Part shown: one piece after another, positions 6,680 through 13,293 of the stretch
How positions within the stretch are numbered: the first letter of the stretch is position 1
How the letters are laid out: each line of letters begins with the position of its first letter
Assembly (NCBI GenBank): GCA_030043155.1
Contig: JASHYE010000263.1
Coordinates: 1-13,293, forward strand
Length of the DNA stretch: 13,293 bases
Direction: 5' to 3'
Source of the DNA: Candidatus Acidiferrales bacterium
GTDB taxonomy: Bacteria > Acidobacteriota > Terriglobia > Acidoferrales > UBA7541
Notes under the pieces: generated by a model
The model's database searches: none
Told to the model about the DNA's origin: nothing
What the model saw: the letters and a program-made list of their open reading frames with translations, nothing else
Made by a program: the position numbers and the translations under genes

Positions 6680-6708
6680 GATACAAGTGCTGGTGTAACA
6701 GACGTCAA
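6680..6708 (-). promoter_or_regulatory. candidate promoter of the amrB operon
   Basis: Read on the minus strand, TTGACG (6708-6703) is followed after exactly 17 bases by TGTATC (6685-6680). The -35 box is one mismatch from consensus and the -10 box is weak; a TATCTT two bases further on is an alternative. A start site near 6673 would leave about 40 bases of leader containing the AGGAGG. Confidence 0.4.
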
Positions 6709-6725
6709 CTCGCTTCGCAATGTAA

Positions 6726-6738
6726 TAGAATAAGCGCA
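6726..6738 (+). promoter_or_regulatory. candidate -10 box placing transcription start at the ATG
   Basis: TAGAAT (6726-6731) is a good -10 match and ends six bases before the ATG at 6738, so transcription would begin at or next to the start codon. No Shine-Dalgarno sequence precedes this ATG. This fits a leaderless mRNA for the small membrane protein. No good -35 box is seen. Confidence 0.35.
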
Positions 6739-7007
6739 TGAATTCGATCGGAGGGCCGAACTGGTTCCTGGCTGCCTGGCGCGCAGGCATCACTATGGTG
6801 CGCGTTTTCTGGAAACTCCTCCGGCAGCTGTTTCACGAAACGGCGGGCGCGCTTTTCGGAATTTTTGCAATTTACGCAGGCTCGGCCTCATGGAAGCAAA
6901 TTCATCGACCGGGCGGAGAATGGATTGCGGCGTTTGCGGCGGCATATGCGGGGATGATGGCATTTTTCTGCATCGGTTCTTTTCGCCGAGCGCGCCGCGT
7001 ACGCTAG
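6738..7007 (+). CDS. small two-helix membrane protein
   Basis: No named family is recognised. The 89-residue product has a basic amphipathic N-terminus (residues 13-33), two hydrophobic stretches (about 34-52, [13 protein letters not shown], and 61-81, [20 protein letters not shown]) joined by a short polar loop with RPGGE, and an Arg-rich C-terminus (RRARRVR). Charge distribution suggests both ends are cytosolic. ATG 6738 is taken as start; an ATG at 6795 would still keep both membrane segments. The mutase gene follows after 28 bases on the same strand, so co-transcription is likely, but no functional link is evident. Confidence 0.7.
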   Translation: MNSIGGPNWFLAAWRAGITMVRVFWKLLRQLFHETAGALFGIFAIYAGSASWKQIHRPGGEWIAAFAAAYAGMMAFFCIGSFRRARRVR

Positions 7008-7035
7008 GTCGTTAGCAAATGCCCTTCTAAGTCAA

Positions 7036-8652
7036 ATGTCCGACCAGACGGCAAAAACAGAAGAAGCCAATAAGACAAAACTCGCAGCTGCGCACCCGCT
7101 CAGCAGCGCAGCAATCGGCGCGGAGCAGATCTCAGATGTCGACGCAGACCGCGATATCGGCTTTCCAGGGGGATTTCCCTTTACTCGCGGAATTTATCCC
7201 ACAATGTATCGCGGCCGTTTGTGGACCATGCGGCAGTATGCTGGTTTTGGCACGGCCGTGGAATCGAACCGGCGGTATCGTTATCTGCTCTCACAGGGGC
7301 AAACGGGCCTCTCAGTAGCGTTCGATCTTCCCACACAAATCGGAATGGATTCCGATCACGAGCTTGCGCTCGGGGAAGTGGGCAAGGTCGGCGTCGCGAT
7401 TGATTCACTGGAGGATATGGAAACGCTTTTTGAGGGAATCCCGCTTGACGGTGTTTCCACCTCCATGACGATTAATTCCACCGCTGCAATTCTGCTGGCT
7501 TTGTATGTTGCCGTCGCGAAAAAGCAAAAGGCAAATCTGCGGCGCCTGTCGGGAACTGTGCAAAACGATATTCTCAAGGAATATATCGCGCGCGGTACTT
7601 ACATCTATCCCATCCAGCCGGCCATGCGCATCGTCACAGATATTTTCGCCTGGTGCCGGGCCGAGCTTCCCAATTGGAACGCGATCTCCATCTCGGGTTA
7701 TCACATTCGCGAGGCGGGCTCGACGGTGGTTCAGGAAGTTGCCTTCACGCTCGCAAACGCCATCGCTTACGTCGATGCAGCGATTCGCGCAGGCCTTCAC
7801 GTGGATGATATTGCTCCGCAGATTTCATTTTTTTTCAATTCGCACAATGGCCTGCTCGACGAAGTGGCGAAATTTCGCGCTGCCCGCCGCCTGTGGGCGC
7901 GAATTATGCGAGACCGTTTCGGGGCGAAGCAGGAACGATCCATGTTGCTGCGGTTCCACGCGCAGACGGGAGGCTCGACTCTGACTGCACAACAGCCCGA
8001 GAACAACCTCGTGCGTGTGGCGCTTCAGGCGATCGCAGCGGTCCTGGGCGGGTGCCAGTCGCTGCACACCAACAGTCTCGATGAAGCGCTCGCGCTGCCA
8101 ACCGAACAATCGGCATTGCTGGCATTGCGCACACAGCAAATCATTGCGGCGGAAACGGGCGTGACGAACACGATCGATCCATTCGCCGGCTCATACGCAA
8201 TTGAGTATCAAACGAATCAGATTGAGCGCGGCGCTTCTGCGTATATCGATAAGATCGACTCTCTCGGCGGAATGCTGCAAGCCATTGAAGCCGGTTTTAT
8301 CCAGGCAGAGATTCAACAGGCGGCCTATGAATATCAGCGAGCCGTCGAACGAGGAGAAACGATTGTCGTCGGCGTGAATCGCTTTACGGAGGACGAACCC
8401 CGTCAGATTCCCACGCTGCAAATCGACCCCGCAGTCGAGCGCTCGCAGCTTTCGCGATTGCAGGCGCTGCGAAAGCGCAGAGACAGCGCGAGAGTGAAAT
8501 CTGCGCTGGAGGAAATCGACAGGCACGCGCGTTCCAGCGACAATCTGATGCCCGCCATTCTTGCTGCGGTCGAATCTTATGCTACAGTAGGCGAAATCTC
8601 CGACACGCTTCGTCAGGCGTTTGGGGAGTACCAGGAGTCGGTGGTTATTTAA
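7036..8652 (+). CDS. methylmalonyl-CoA mutase, catalytic (large) subunit
   Basis: This is the TIM-barrel subunit of a B12-dependent acyl-CoA mutase, 538 residues, as in two-subunit enzymes. Visible landmarks are [67 protein letters not shown] and [19 protein letters not shown]. Using Propionibacterium numbering minus 21, R66, Y68, Q176, R186, Y222 and H223 match R87, Y89, Q197, R207, Y243 and H244. Tyr68 and Arg186 are the residues that separate methylmalonyl-CoA mutase (Tyr, Arg) from isobutyryl-CoA mutase (Phe, Gln), so succinyl-CoA/methylmalonyl-CoA interconversion is the best prediction. The position of R283 is Gln262. No DxHxxG B12-binding domain is fused; the small subunit and the MeaB-type chaperone are not in this window. 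The ATG at 7036 has no evident ribosome-binding site. maf follows after 10 bases. Confidence 0.92.
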   Translation: MSDQTAKTEEANKTKLAAAHPLSSAAIGAEQISDVDADRDIGFPGGFPFTRGIYPTMYRGRLWTMRQYAGFGTAVESNRRYRYLLSQGQTGLSVAFDLPTQIGMDSDHELALGEVGKVGVAIDSLEDMETLFEGIPLDGVSTSMTINSTAAILLALYVAVAKKQKANLRRLSGTVQNDILKEYIARGTYIYPIQPAMRIVTDIFAWCRAELPNWNAISISGYHIREAGSTVVQEVAFTLANAIAYVDAAIRAGLHVDDIAPQISFFFNSHNGLLDEVAKFRAARRLWARIMRDRFGAKQERSMLLRFHAQTGGSTLTAQQPENNLVRVALQAIAAVLGGCQSLHTNSLDEALALPTEQSALLALRTQQIIAAETGVTNTIDPFAGSYAIEYQTNQIERGASAYIDKIDSLGGMLQAIEAGFIQAEIQQAAYEYQRAVERGETIVVGVNRFTEDEPRQIPTLQIDPAVERSQLSRLQALRKRRDSARVKSALEEIDRHARSSDNLMPAILAAVESYATVGEISDTLRQAFGEYQESVVI

Positions 8653-8662
8653 TACTGCTTCC

Positions 8663-9256
8663 GTGTCAAAGCCTACAAAGCTGATCCTCGCGTCGACGTC
8701 GCCGCGGCGGGCGGAGATTTTGCGCAACGCCGGGTTCGATTTCGAAGTCTTTCCATCCTCAATCGATGAATCGCGGTCCCCTCGAGAAGCGGCGCCTGTC
8801 TACGTGTGGCGCGTGGCCGAACTGAAAGCCCGGACGGCCATAAGCCGGCTGCGTGCAAACAGTCATAAGGACTGCAACGCGATCGTGGCGGCGGACACCG
8901 TTGTCGTTGTCGACGGAGACGTACTCGGGAAACCAAGATCGGAGGACGATGCCCGGAGAATGCTTCGCCGTCTAAGCGGCAAATGGCATGAGGTGTTCAC
9001 TGGGCTGGCTGTTCTCGTCAGACAGTCCCAGCGAACGATTGTTGTAGTGGAAAAGACGCGAGTGGAATTTGCACAGCTCTCAGCAAGCGAAATCGACGAA
9101 TACATTCGAAGCGAAGAGCCGCTTGACAAGGCAGGTGCGTACGCAATTCAAGGGCGAGGAGGGAAATTCATTCTGCGCATCGAGGGCTGCTACTTTAACG
9201 TGATGGGGCTTCCGCTGGCGCGTTTGCACGCAATCCTGCGTGAATTGAACTTGTAG
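8663..9256 (+). CDS. maf: Maf-family nucleoside triphosphate pyrophosphatase
   Basis: Maf proteins hydrolyse non-canonical or excess pyrimidine nucleoside triphosphates (dTTP/UTP or m7GTP by subfamily) to monophosphate and pyrophosphate. The product has 197 residues, the normal length. Motifs are LILASTSPRRAEILRNAGF (SxSPRR at 11-16), IVAADTVVVVDG (catalytic Asp78), LGKPRSEDDARRML, GKWHEVFTGLAV and KAGAYAIQGRGGKFI. The GTG at 8663 is chosen because the family N-terminus begins six residues later and it falls just after the mutase stop. An in-frame TTG at 8621 would add 14 residues overlapping the mutase gene. No clear ribosome-binding site is seen, so translation may be coupled to the mutase. 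The gene converges on tatA. YhdE versus YceF type is not decided. Confidence 0.93.
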   Translation: MSKPTKLILASTSPRRAEILRNAGFDFEVFPSSIDESRSPREAAPVYVWRVAELKARTAISRLRANSHKDCNAIVAADTVVVVDGDVLGKPRSEDDARRMLRRLSGKWHEVFTGLAVLVRQSQRTIVVVEKTRVEFAQLSASEIDEYIRSEEPLDKAGAYAIQGRGGKFILRIEGCYFNVMGLPLARLHAILRELNL

Positions 9257-9282
9257 TAATGGAGGTCTTGCCCCAGACAGCG

Positions 9283-9321
9283 AGAAGTAAGGATATGAAT
9301 TAGCCCGTTACTTCTTGGGCT
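9283..9321. repeat. two overlapping inverted repeats at the maf/tatA junction
   Basis: AGAAGTAA (9283-9290) pairs with TTACTTCT (9308-9315). A second pair, AGCCC (9302-9306) with GGGCT (9317-9321), encloses the right arm of the first, so the two stems can form simultaneously only with strain and look mutually exclusive. The right arms lie over the tatA stop codon. There is no T-run, so a canonical bidirectional terminator is not supported. Confidence 0.35.
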
Positions 9322-9532
9322 CAGCAGGTGGCGCGGTCGTCGCAGCCGGTGGAGGAGCGGGACTTGGCTCGTCGCGCATTCCCTGCTTGAATTCCTTTAT
9401 GCCGCTGCCGATTCCTCGCATCATTTCAGGAATTTTCTTGCCTCCGAAGAGAACCAGCACAACCAAGACAACAATTAAAATGTCCATCGGCGAATCGAAA
9501 ATCGCCACGAGGTTTATCGCATGATGCCACAT
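9308..9532 (-). CDS. tatA: Sec-independent protein translocase subunit TatA/E
   Basis: TatA forms the translocation element of the Tat pathway that exports folded proteins across the cytoplasmic membrane. The 74-residue product has one membrane helix (about residues 16-29, [16 protein letters not shown]), the hinge FGGKKIPE and the amphipathic helix [15 protein letters not shown], then a Pro/Ala-rich tail. This is the classical TatA/E layout; length is typical (60-90). The ATG at 9532 adds a 15-residue N-terminal lead ([15 protein letters not shown]) longer than in E. coli TatA; an ATG at 9487 would start directly at the helix but has no ribosome-binding site, whereas the one at 9532 is preceded by a purine-rich AAAGGCGG. 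It lies 66 bases downstream of selB on the same strand. tatB and tatC are not in the window. Confidence 0.9.
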   Translation of the reverse strand: MWHHAINLVAIFDSPMDILIVVLVVLVLFGGKKIPEMMRGIGSGIKEFKQGMRDEPSPAPPPAATTAPPAEPKK

Positions 9533-9598
9533 ATTTCGCCGCCTTTCCGACTTTGGGCGCTTCTCTAGCCCATTGACTGCCTGTCGGGTGTAGTTCCT

Positions 9599-11500
9599 CT
9601 AGAGTATAACACGGTCATCCCCGGAGCGCCGCGTCAAACCCGTCCGGTCCATATATTCCAGCAACGGGATGGCATGCTTGCGGCTTACGCCGGCCAATTC
9701 CTTAAAAGCTGCAATCGGCAGTCGCTGGCCGTGTTCTCGTTTATATGCGGAGAGAAGCGCGGTCAGTTTTTGCAACGCCGATGCGTGAAATATCAACTCT
9801 TCGGTGACTTTCACAAGTGTCTTTTCGCGAATCAGCATCTGCAGCAGCTTGCTCGCTCGCGCGGAGTCGAGATCAATTCTTCCGAATACTTCAACGGTGG
9901 ATGGCGCAACCAGGCCAGCACGCTCAAACTCCTGCTCGATCTGTTTTTTCACTCTTGATTCTTGCTCGGATAAAAGGACCTGATGGTTCGTGTGTTGCAC
10001 AATGTCCCCGGAGACAGCGATTTCATGGCGATGAATAAGGTCTTCCAGAGCGGCACGAAAAACCTCGAGTCGCAAACGAGGCGCCGCGCGACCGCGCAAT
10101 TCCTGGCTGGCAATTCCGGGAACAAGCGGATTGGCTGCATGAAAATGCTCCACATGTTGCTGGATTTGACGCACCAGAGCATTCATACTTGCCGACGAAA
10201 TCGCGATCCACGGCCGCTGCGACACGACGCGGATTTTGGCTGCTTCGCTTAGCTTTCGCGCGGTCTCGCGCACCTCACTTTCCAGCCATCCCGTGCGGGC
10301 GACTGCTTCCGCGAGATCCAGGCCATTTTCCTCTGCGGCAACAATCGCGTATAGCACCTCGTCAGGAGTCCCGGCTTCGAGGACAGCCAGTCGCTCGAGT
10401 CGCCCAGTGTCGCGCTTCTTGTATCGAGGCGCGAGCGCGTCCAGTACGACTCCTCCGCCGATGGTGACCACGGGAGAAAACTGGCGGATGATGAAATGAT
10501 CGCCGGGAAGAAGATGAACCGGCGCATCCAGCCGAAGCTGCGCCATCGCGCTTTCGCCCGGCGCGACTTGCTGTGCATCCAGCAAACTCATCTGTGCGAT
10601 TCTTTCGGCGGCACCGCAATGGAAATGAACTCGGGACCGCGCCTTCAAGGCCCGCGCGGACTTGAGGAGTGTTATGCGCGCGTCCAGACGTTCCGTCGAG
10701 CGAAACACGCCCGCCGGCACGACCGTCATTCCACGCTCGATTTCTGGCACTTCCATATCGGCAACATTAACTGCGGTTCGCTGCCCTGCGGCGGCTCGCC
10801 TGACGCTGCTTCCAGCGGAATGCAATCCGCGAACGCGCGATTTTTTCCCTCCGGGAAGTAATTCGATTTCCTGATCCAGCGTCAGCGTTCCGGAAATCAA
10901 TGTGCCGGTCACGACGGTTCCGAAACCTTGGATTGTGAATACGCGGTCGACCGGAAGGCGTGCATGGCGAGACGCGTCTTTTTGCGGAGTCGCTTGAGCA
11001 ATACGTCGCAGCTCGCTTTTCAGTTCGTTGACTCCCGCGCCTGTGCGCGCGCTCACTGCGATGATGGGAGCCCCATCCAGGAATGAGCCTCGCGTGAACT
11101 CCTCCATCTCCAGCTTGACGAGTTCCAGCGTTTCGGAGTCCACCAGATCGCTCTTCGTGATCACCGTCAAGCCTTGCTGTATTCCCAACAGACGGCAGAT
11201 CTCGAAATGCTCCCGGGTCTGAGGCATCACGGATTCATCTGCTGCGATCACGAGCAACACAATGTCGATTCCACCCGCGCCTGCCAGCATGTTCCGAACG
11301 AACTTTTCGTGGCCTGGCACGTCGACGAAGCCCAGTTTCACGTCATCCAAATCAAGAAACGCGTATCCCAGATCGATGGTAATTCCACGGCGCTTTTCCT
11401 CCTCAAGCCGATCGGGATGCGTGCCTGTGAGCGCTTCCACCAGCGCGGATTTTCCGTGATCGATGTGTCCAGCGGTCCCAACGATGACGTGTTTTGCCAA
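9599..11500 (-). CDS. selB: selenocysteine-specific translation elongation factor SelB
   Basis: SelB delivers selenocysteinyl-tRNA to ribosomes at UGA codons marked by a SECIS hairpin. The 633-residue protein has the EF-Tu-like GTPase domain: G1 GHIDHGKS (11-18), G2 RGITIDLG (Thr41), G3 DVPGHEKF (60-67), G4 TKSD (115-118) and G5 SAR (150-152). Domains II and III follow, with [17 protein letters not shown] and the segment around [12 protein letters not shown]. The C-terminal half carries winged-helix repeats that bind SECIS RNA and ends in the SelB-typical [20 protein letters not shown]. Length matches bacterial SelB (about 610-640). The start is TTG at 11500, where the family N-terminus begins; GGAAGG lies about eight bases upstream. 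selA, selD and tRNA-Sec are absent from the window. tatA follows on the same strand. Confidence 0.96.
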   Translation of the reverse strand: MAKHVIVGTAGHIDHGKSALVEALTGTHPDRLEEEKRRGITIDLGYAFLDLDDVKLGFVDVPGHEKFVRNMLAGAGGIDIVLLVIAADESVMPQTREHFEICRLLGIQQGLTVITKSDLVDSETLELVKLEMEEFTRGSFLDGAPIIAVSARTGAGVNELKSELRRIAQATPQKDASRHARLPVDRVFTIQGFGTVVTGTLISGTLTLDQEIELLPGGKKSRVRGLHSAGSSVRRAAAGQRTAVNVADMEVPEIERGMTVVPAGVFRSTERLDARITLLKSARALKARSRVHFHCGAAERIAQMSLLDAQQVAPGESAMAQLRLDAPVHLLPGDHFIIRQFSPVVTIGGGVVLDALAPRYKKRDTGRLERLAVLEAGTPDEVLYAIVAAEENGLDLAEAVARTGWLESEVRETARKLSEAAKIRVVSQRPWIAISSASMNALVRQIQQHVEHFHAANPLVPGIASQELRGRAAPRLRLEVFRAALEDLIHRHEIAVSGDIVQHTNHQVLLSEQESRVKKQIEQEFERAGLVAPSTVEVFGRIDLDSARASKLLQMLIREKTLVKVTEELIFHASALQKLTALLSAYKREHGQRLPIAAFKELAGVSRKHAIPLLEYMDRTGLTRRSGDDRVIL

Positions 11501-11579
11501 TATTCGCCTTCCCTATACTGGATGCGGAGAAAACAGATGTGATGCTAACCCGACTATGTGAGGTAGCGAAGAATGGATT

Positions 11580-12557
11580 TTACGCGTGGGGATGCGCTTT
11601 GCCGTAGACGCTGGTCAGCTGCTCAATCGTCGCGTGGGTGTATCGCTGCGTCGACGAAAGCGAAGCGTGGCCTAACAGTTCTTGAATGGTGCGAAGATCC
11701 GCACCGTCGGCCAGCAAGTGGGTGGCAAAAGCATGCCGCAACGAATGCGGGTGCAGGTCAAGATTTTGCGTCAGCAGCCTCGAATACTTTCGAACCACGT
11801 TGAACACCGCGCGATTCGTCAATCGGCCACCGCGCTGGTTCAAAAATACGGCTTGATTCCGTCCGGATTTGTTCCGTTTCACAATGTTCTGCCTTAAGGG
11901 CCAGTATTGCTCCAGCGCCTCCCGTGCTTTTTTGCCGTAAGGGACAACCCTTTCCTTGCGCCTCTTGCCATAGACATAAATTGTTTCCTCGCCCGCGTCG
12001 ATGCTGGACATGTTAAGCCCTGTGAGTTCACTCACACGCAAACCGCAACCATAGAGAACTTCCAGAATCGCACGATCACGCACTGTTCTGTCGTTCGCTG
12101 CGGAAGTTCTGCTTGTAGCTTTGCGATGCAAGGGTTTCCGCTGCAGCATCGCCTGCGCAACGTTCTCCGAGACCATTGAATCCAGCAGATTCTTCATTTC
12201 CTCCGGTGTCGAAACCTGAGGCACGCGCTTCGGCAGCTTGGGACGCGAAACGAGAGCGGCAGGGTCCTTTTTCAACGCATGCTCCCGCACACAATAGCGA
12301 AAGAACGAGCGTATGGCGGCCAGTTTTCGCGCAATCGACGATTTCTGAAGTCCCCTGTCATATAGATCATTCACAAATTCGCGCACCGCCAGGTGATCAA
12401 TCGCTTCCAGCGCCATGGGAGTCTCACCGGGGGGAGTGAGATAGCCGAGAAACTGCTCCAGATCTACCTTGTAATTTTCAGTTGTCTTTGACGAGGCGTT
12501 CCGGACGTACTTCAGATAGTGCAGAAACTTCGTAATCGCTGCTTCGATGGTAACCAT
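11580..12557 (-). CDS. xerC: tyrosine recombinase XerC/XerD
   Basis: XerC/D recombinases resolve chromosome dimers at dif during cell division. The 325-residue product has the N-terminal SAM-like core-binding domain (about 1-105, with [17 protein letters not shown]) and the catalytic domain (about 160-325). All catalytic residues are visible: R174 in CGLRVSEL, K198 in GKRRKER, H271 and R274 in [13 protein letters not shown]297 in [11 protein letters not shown] and the nucleophile Y306 in RYTH. An extra segment of roughly 28 residues (131-158), basic and Ser/Thr-rich, lies between the domains and explains the length above the usual 295-305. XerC rather than XerD is chosen from the topA neighbourhood and overall look; this is not certain. 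The ATG at 12557 is 11 bases after the topA stop, with no strong ribosome-binding site, suggesting coupling. Confidence 0.92.
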   Translation of the reverse strand: MVTIEAAITKFLHYLKYVRNASSKTTENYKVDLEQFLGYLTPPGETPMALEAIDHLAVREFVNDLYDRGLQKSSIARKLAAIRSFFRYCVREHALKKDPAALVSRPKLPKRVPQVSTPEEMKNLLDSMVSENVAQAMLQRKPLHRKATSRTSAANDRTVRDRAILEVLYGCGLRVSELTGLNMSSIDAGEETIYVYGKRRKERVVPYGKKAREALEQYWPLRQNIVKRNKSGRNQAVFLNQRGGRLTNRAVFNVVRKYSRLLTQNLDLHPHSLRHAFATHLLADGADLRTIQELLGHASLSSTQRYTHATIEQLTSVYGKAHPHA

Positions 12558-12568
12558 GGCAGCGTGCG

Positions 12569-13293
12569 CTACGTCTTGGTCACGACGGCGACCGGCTCAT
12601 TGCTTTCGGCGGGCGTTTCTTCCTGTGCCTGAACTTCCCAATCGCAGCCTTCCTTGAGGCACGACCGAAAAACCCCCTGTTTCGTCCTTTTCATCACAAT
12701 AAACGGAGCACCGCACTTAGGACACGGTTCGGCAATCGGTTCGTATGGTGTGGTGAAATCGCAATCCGGATAGCGGCTGCAGCCGTAGAAAATCCTTCCA
12801 CGCCCCCGGCCTTTCGCCGTTCCGCGGCGGACGAATTCTCCTTCGCTGCACTTTGGGCACTTTATGCCGAGAGTGATCGGGCGCGTGTACTTGCACTTCG
12901 GATATTTCGAACATCCGATGAACTCTCCAAAGCGACCGTGGCGCTTCAGCAGTTGCTCACCGCATTGCGGGCATTTCTCATCCAGAGGCTCGTCCGGCTG
13001 GCGGGCTTTTCGAGTGCCTGCGGCCAGACGCCGCGTTGTCTTGCAATCGGGATATCCGGAGCACGCCAGAAACGCGCCAAAGCGTCCGCGCTTGATCACC
13101 ATTTCGCGTCCACAATTGTGGCAATACTCGACCGTGTTTGCGCCTTCGACTTCTTCGCTCGCGTCCGCGATGTCGCGGATGTAGTCGCAATCCGGATAAC
13201 GTTCGCATCCGAGGAAAAAACCATGCCGGCTGATGCGTTCCAGAAGCTTCCCCCTGCCACATTTCGGACAGACTTCCTCGGTAGGAATGCCGG
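12569..13293 (-). CDS. topA: DNA topoisomerase I, C-terminal zinc-ribbon region (partial)
   Basis: The gene enters from the right edge; about 240 C-terminal residues are visible, ending at TAG 12569. The fragment consists of five successive four-cysteine zinc ribbons of the topoisomerase I C-terminal type, read in order: CPKCGRGKL...[16 protein letters not shown]...[16 protein letters not shown]...[16 protein letters not shown]...CSRYPDC and CPKCGAPFI...CLKEGC. These contact single-stranded DNA and, in E. coli, RNA polymerase. The family relaxes negative supercoils by transient single-strand cleavage; the Toprim and catalytic tyrosine domains are off-window. An internal ATG at 13102 is not the start, since the same frame continues with ribbons upstream of it to the window edge. 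The fourth ribbon has an expanded basic loop ([14 protein letters not shown]). xerC follows 11 bases downstream, forming an operon. Confidence 0.95.
   Translation of the reverse strand, partial: GIPTEEVCPKCGRGKLLERISRHGFFLGCERYPDCDYIRDIADASEEVEGANTVEYCHNCGREMVIKRGRFGAFLACSGYPDCKTTRRLAAGTRKARQPDEPLDEKCPQCGEQLLKRHGRFGEFIGCSKYPKCKYTRPITLGIKCPKCSEGEFVRRGTAKGRGRGRIFYGCSRYPDCDFTTPYEPIAEPCPKCGAPFIVMKRTKQGVFRSCLKEGCDWEVQAQEETPAESNEPVAVVTKT

Noticed and set aside
8621..8662. TTG start for maf overlapping the mutase gene.
   Set aside because: The added 14 residues are unlike Maf N-termini, and the GTG at 8663 places the conserved SxSPRR motif at the usual position.
9533..9598. selB-tatA intergenic stem (TGGGC 9554-9558 with GCCCA 9568-9572), considered as SECIS or tRNA-Sec remnant.
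   Set aside because: It is a five-base-pair stem with no UGA-containing reading frame nearby and no tRNA arms, so neither SECIS nor selC is supported.
1..13293. CRISPR array, insertion sequence, prophage or tRNA gene anywhere in the window.
   Set aside because: I saw no regularly spaced repeats, transposase motifs, phage structural genes or tRNA cloverleaf sequence by reading both strands. XerC here is a housekeeping-type recombinase next to topA, not an integrase with attachment sites.

Overview
The window looks like a chromosomal segment from a bacterium of the Acidobacteriota (Terriglobales-like). This is an inference from the combination of a FecR-domain protein with a Trp/Tyr/Gly-rich DUF6600-like region, a two-subunit-type acyl-CoA mutase, selB, and several small conserved proteins of a style I associate with that phylum. 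Base composition looks moderately GC-rich by eye. Gene density is high, and I see no phage genes, insertion sequences, CRISPR arrays, tRNAs or rRNAs.

Layout. (1) Positions 2-325 (+) hold the C-terminal end of a ThiF/MoeB-family adenylyltransferase. (2) Positions 437-778 (-) hold a small Cys/His-containing protein of unknown function. (3) A plus-strand run follows: yebC (1041-1790), ruvC with a TTG start (1916-2500), a secreted protein overlapping ruvC by ATGA (2497-3183), and a large exported FecR/DUF6600-like protein (3402-5036). (4) A minus-strand three-gene unit reads from 6633 down to 5091: a 112-residue protein with a duplicated motif, a secreted 124-residue protein and a MEMO-family protein (AmrB). 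(5) Diverging from it on the plus strand are a small two-helix membrane protein (6738-7007), the methylmalonyl-CoA mutase catalytic subunit (7036-8652) and maf (8663-9256). (6) The right third is minus strand: topA 3' end (12569-13293), xerC (11580-12557), selB with a TTG start (9599-11500) and tatA (9308-9532).

Functional reading. The plus-strand left block joins translation/transcription quality control (YebC) and Holliday-junction resolution (RuvC) to two exported proteins. The minus-strand right block combines DNA topology and chromosome-dimer resolution (TopA, XerC) with selenocysteine decoding (SelB) and Tat export (TatA). SelB implies that the organism makes selenoproteins, but neither selA nor tRNA-Sec is in the window. 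The mutase needs a separate B12-binding subunit that is not encoded here.

No single spectacular new system is evident. The least explained parts are the amrB operon with its two uncharacterised partners, the Cys/His mini-protein, and the secreted protein translationally linked to ruvC.
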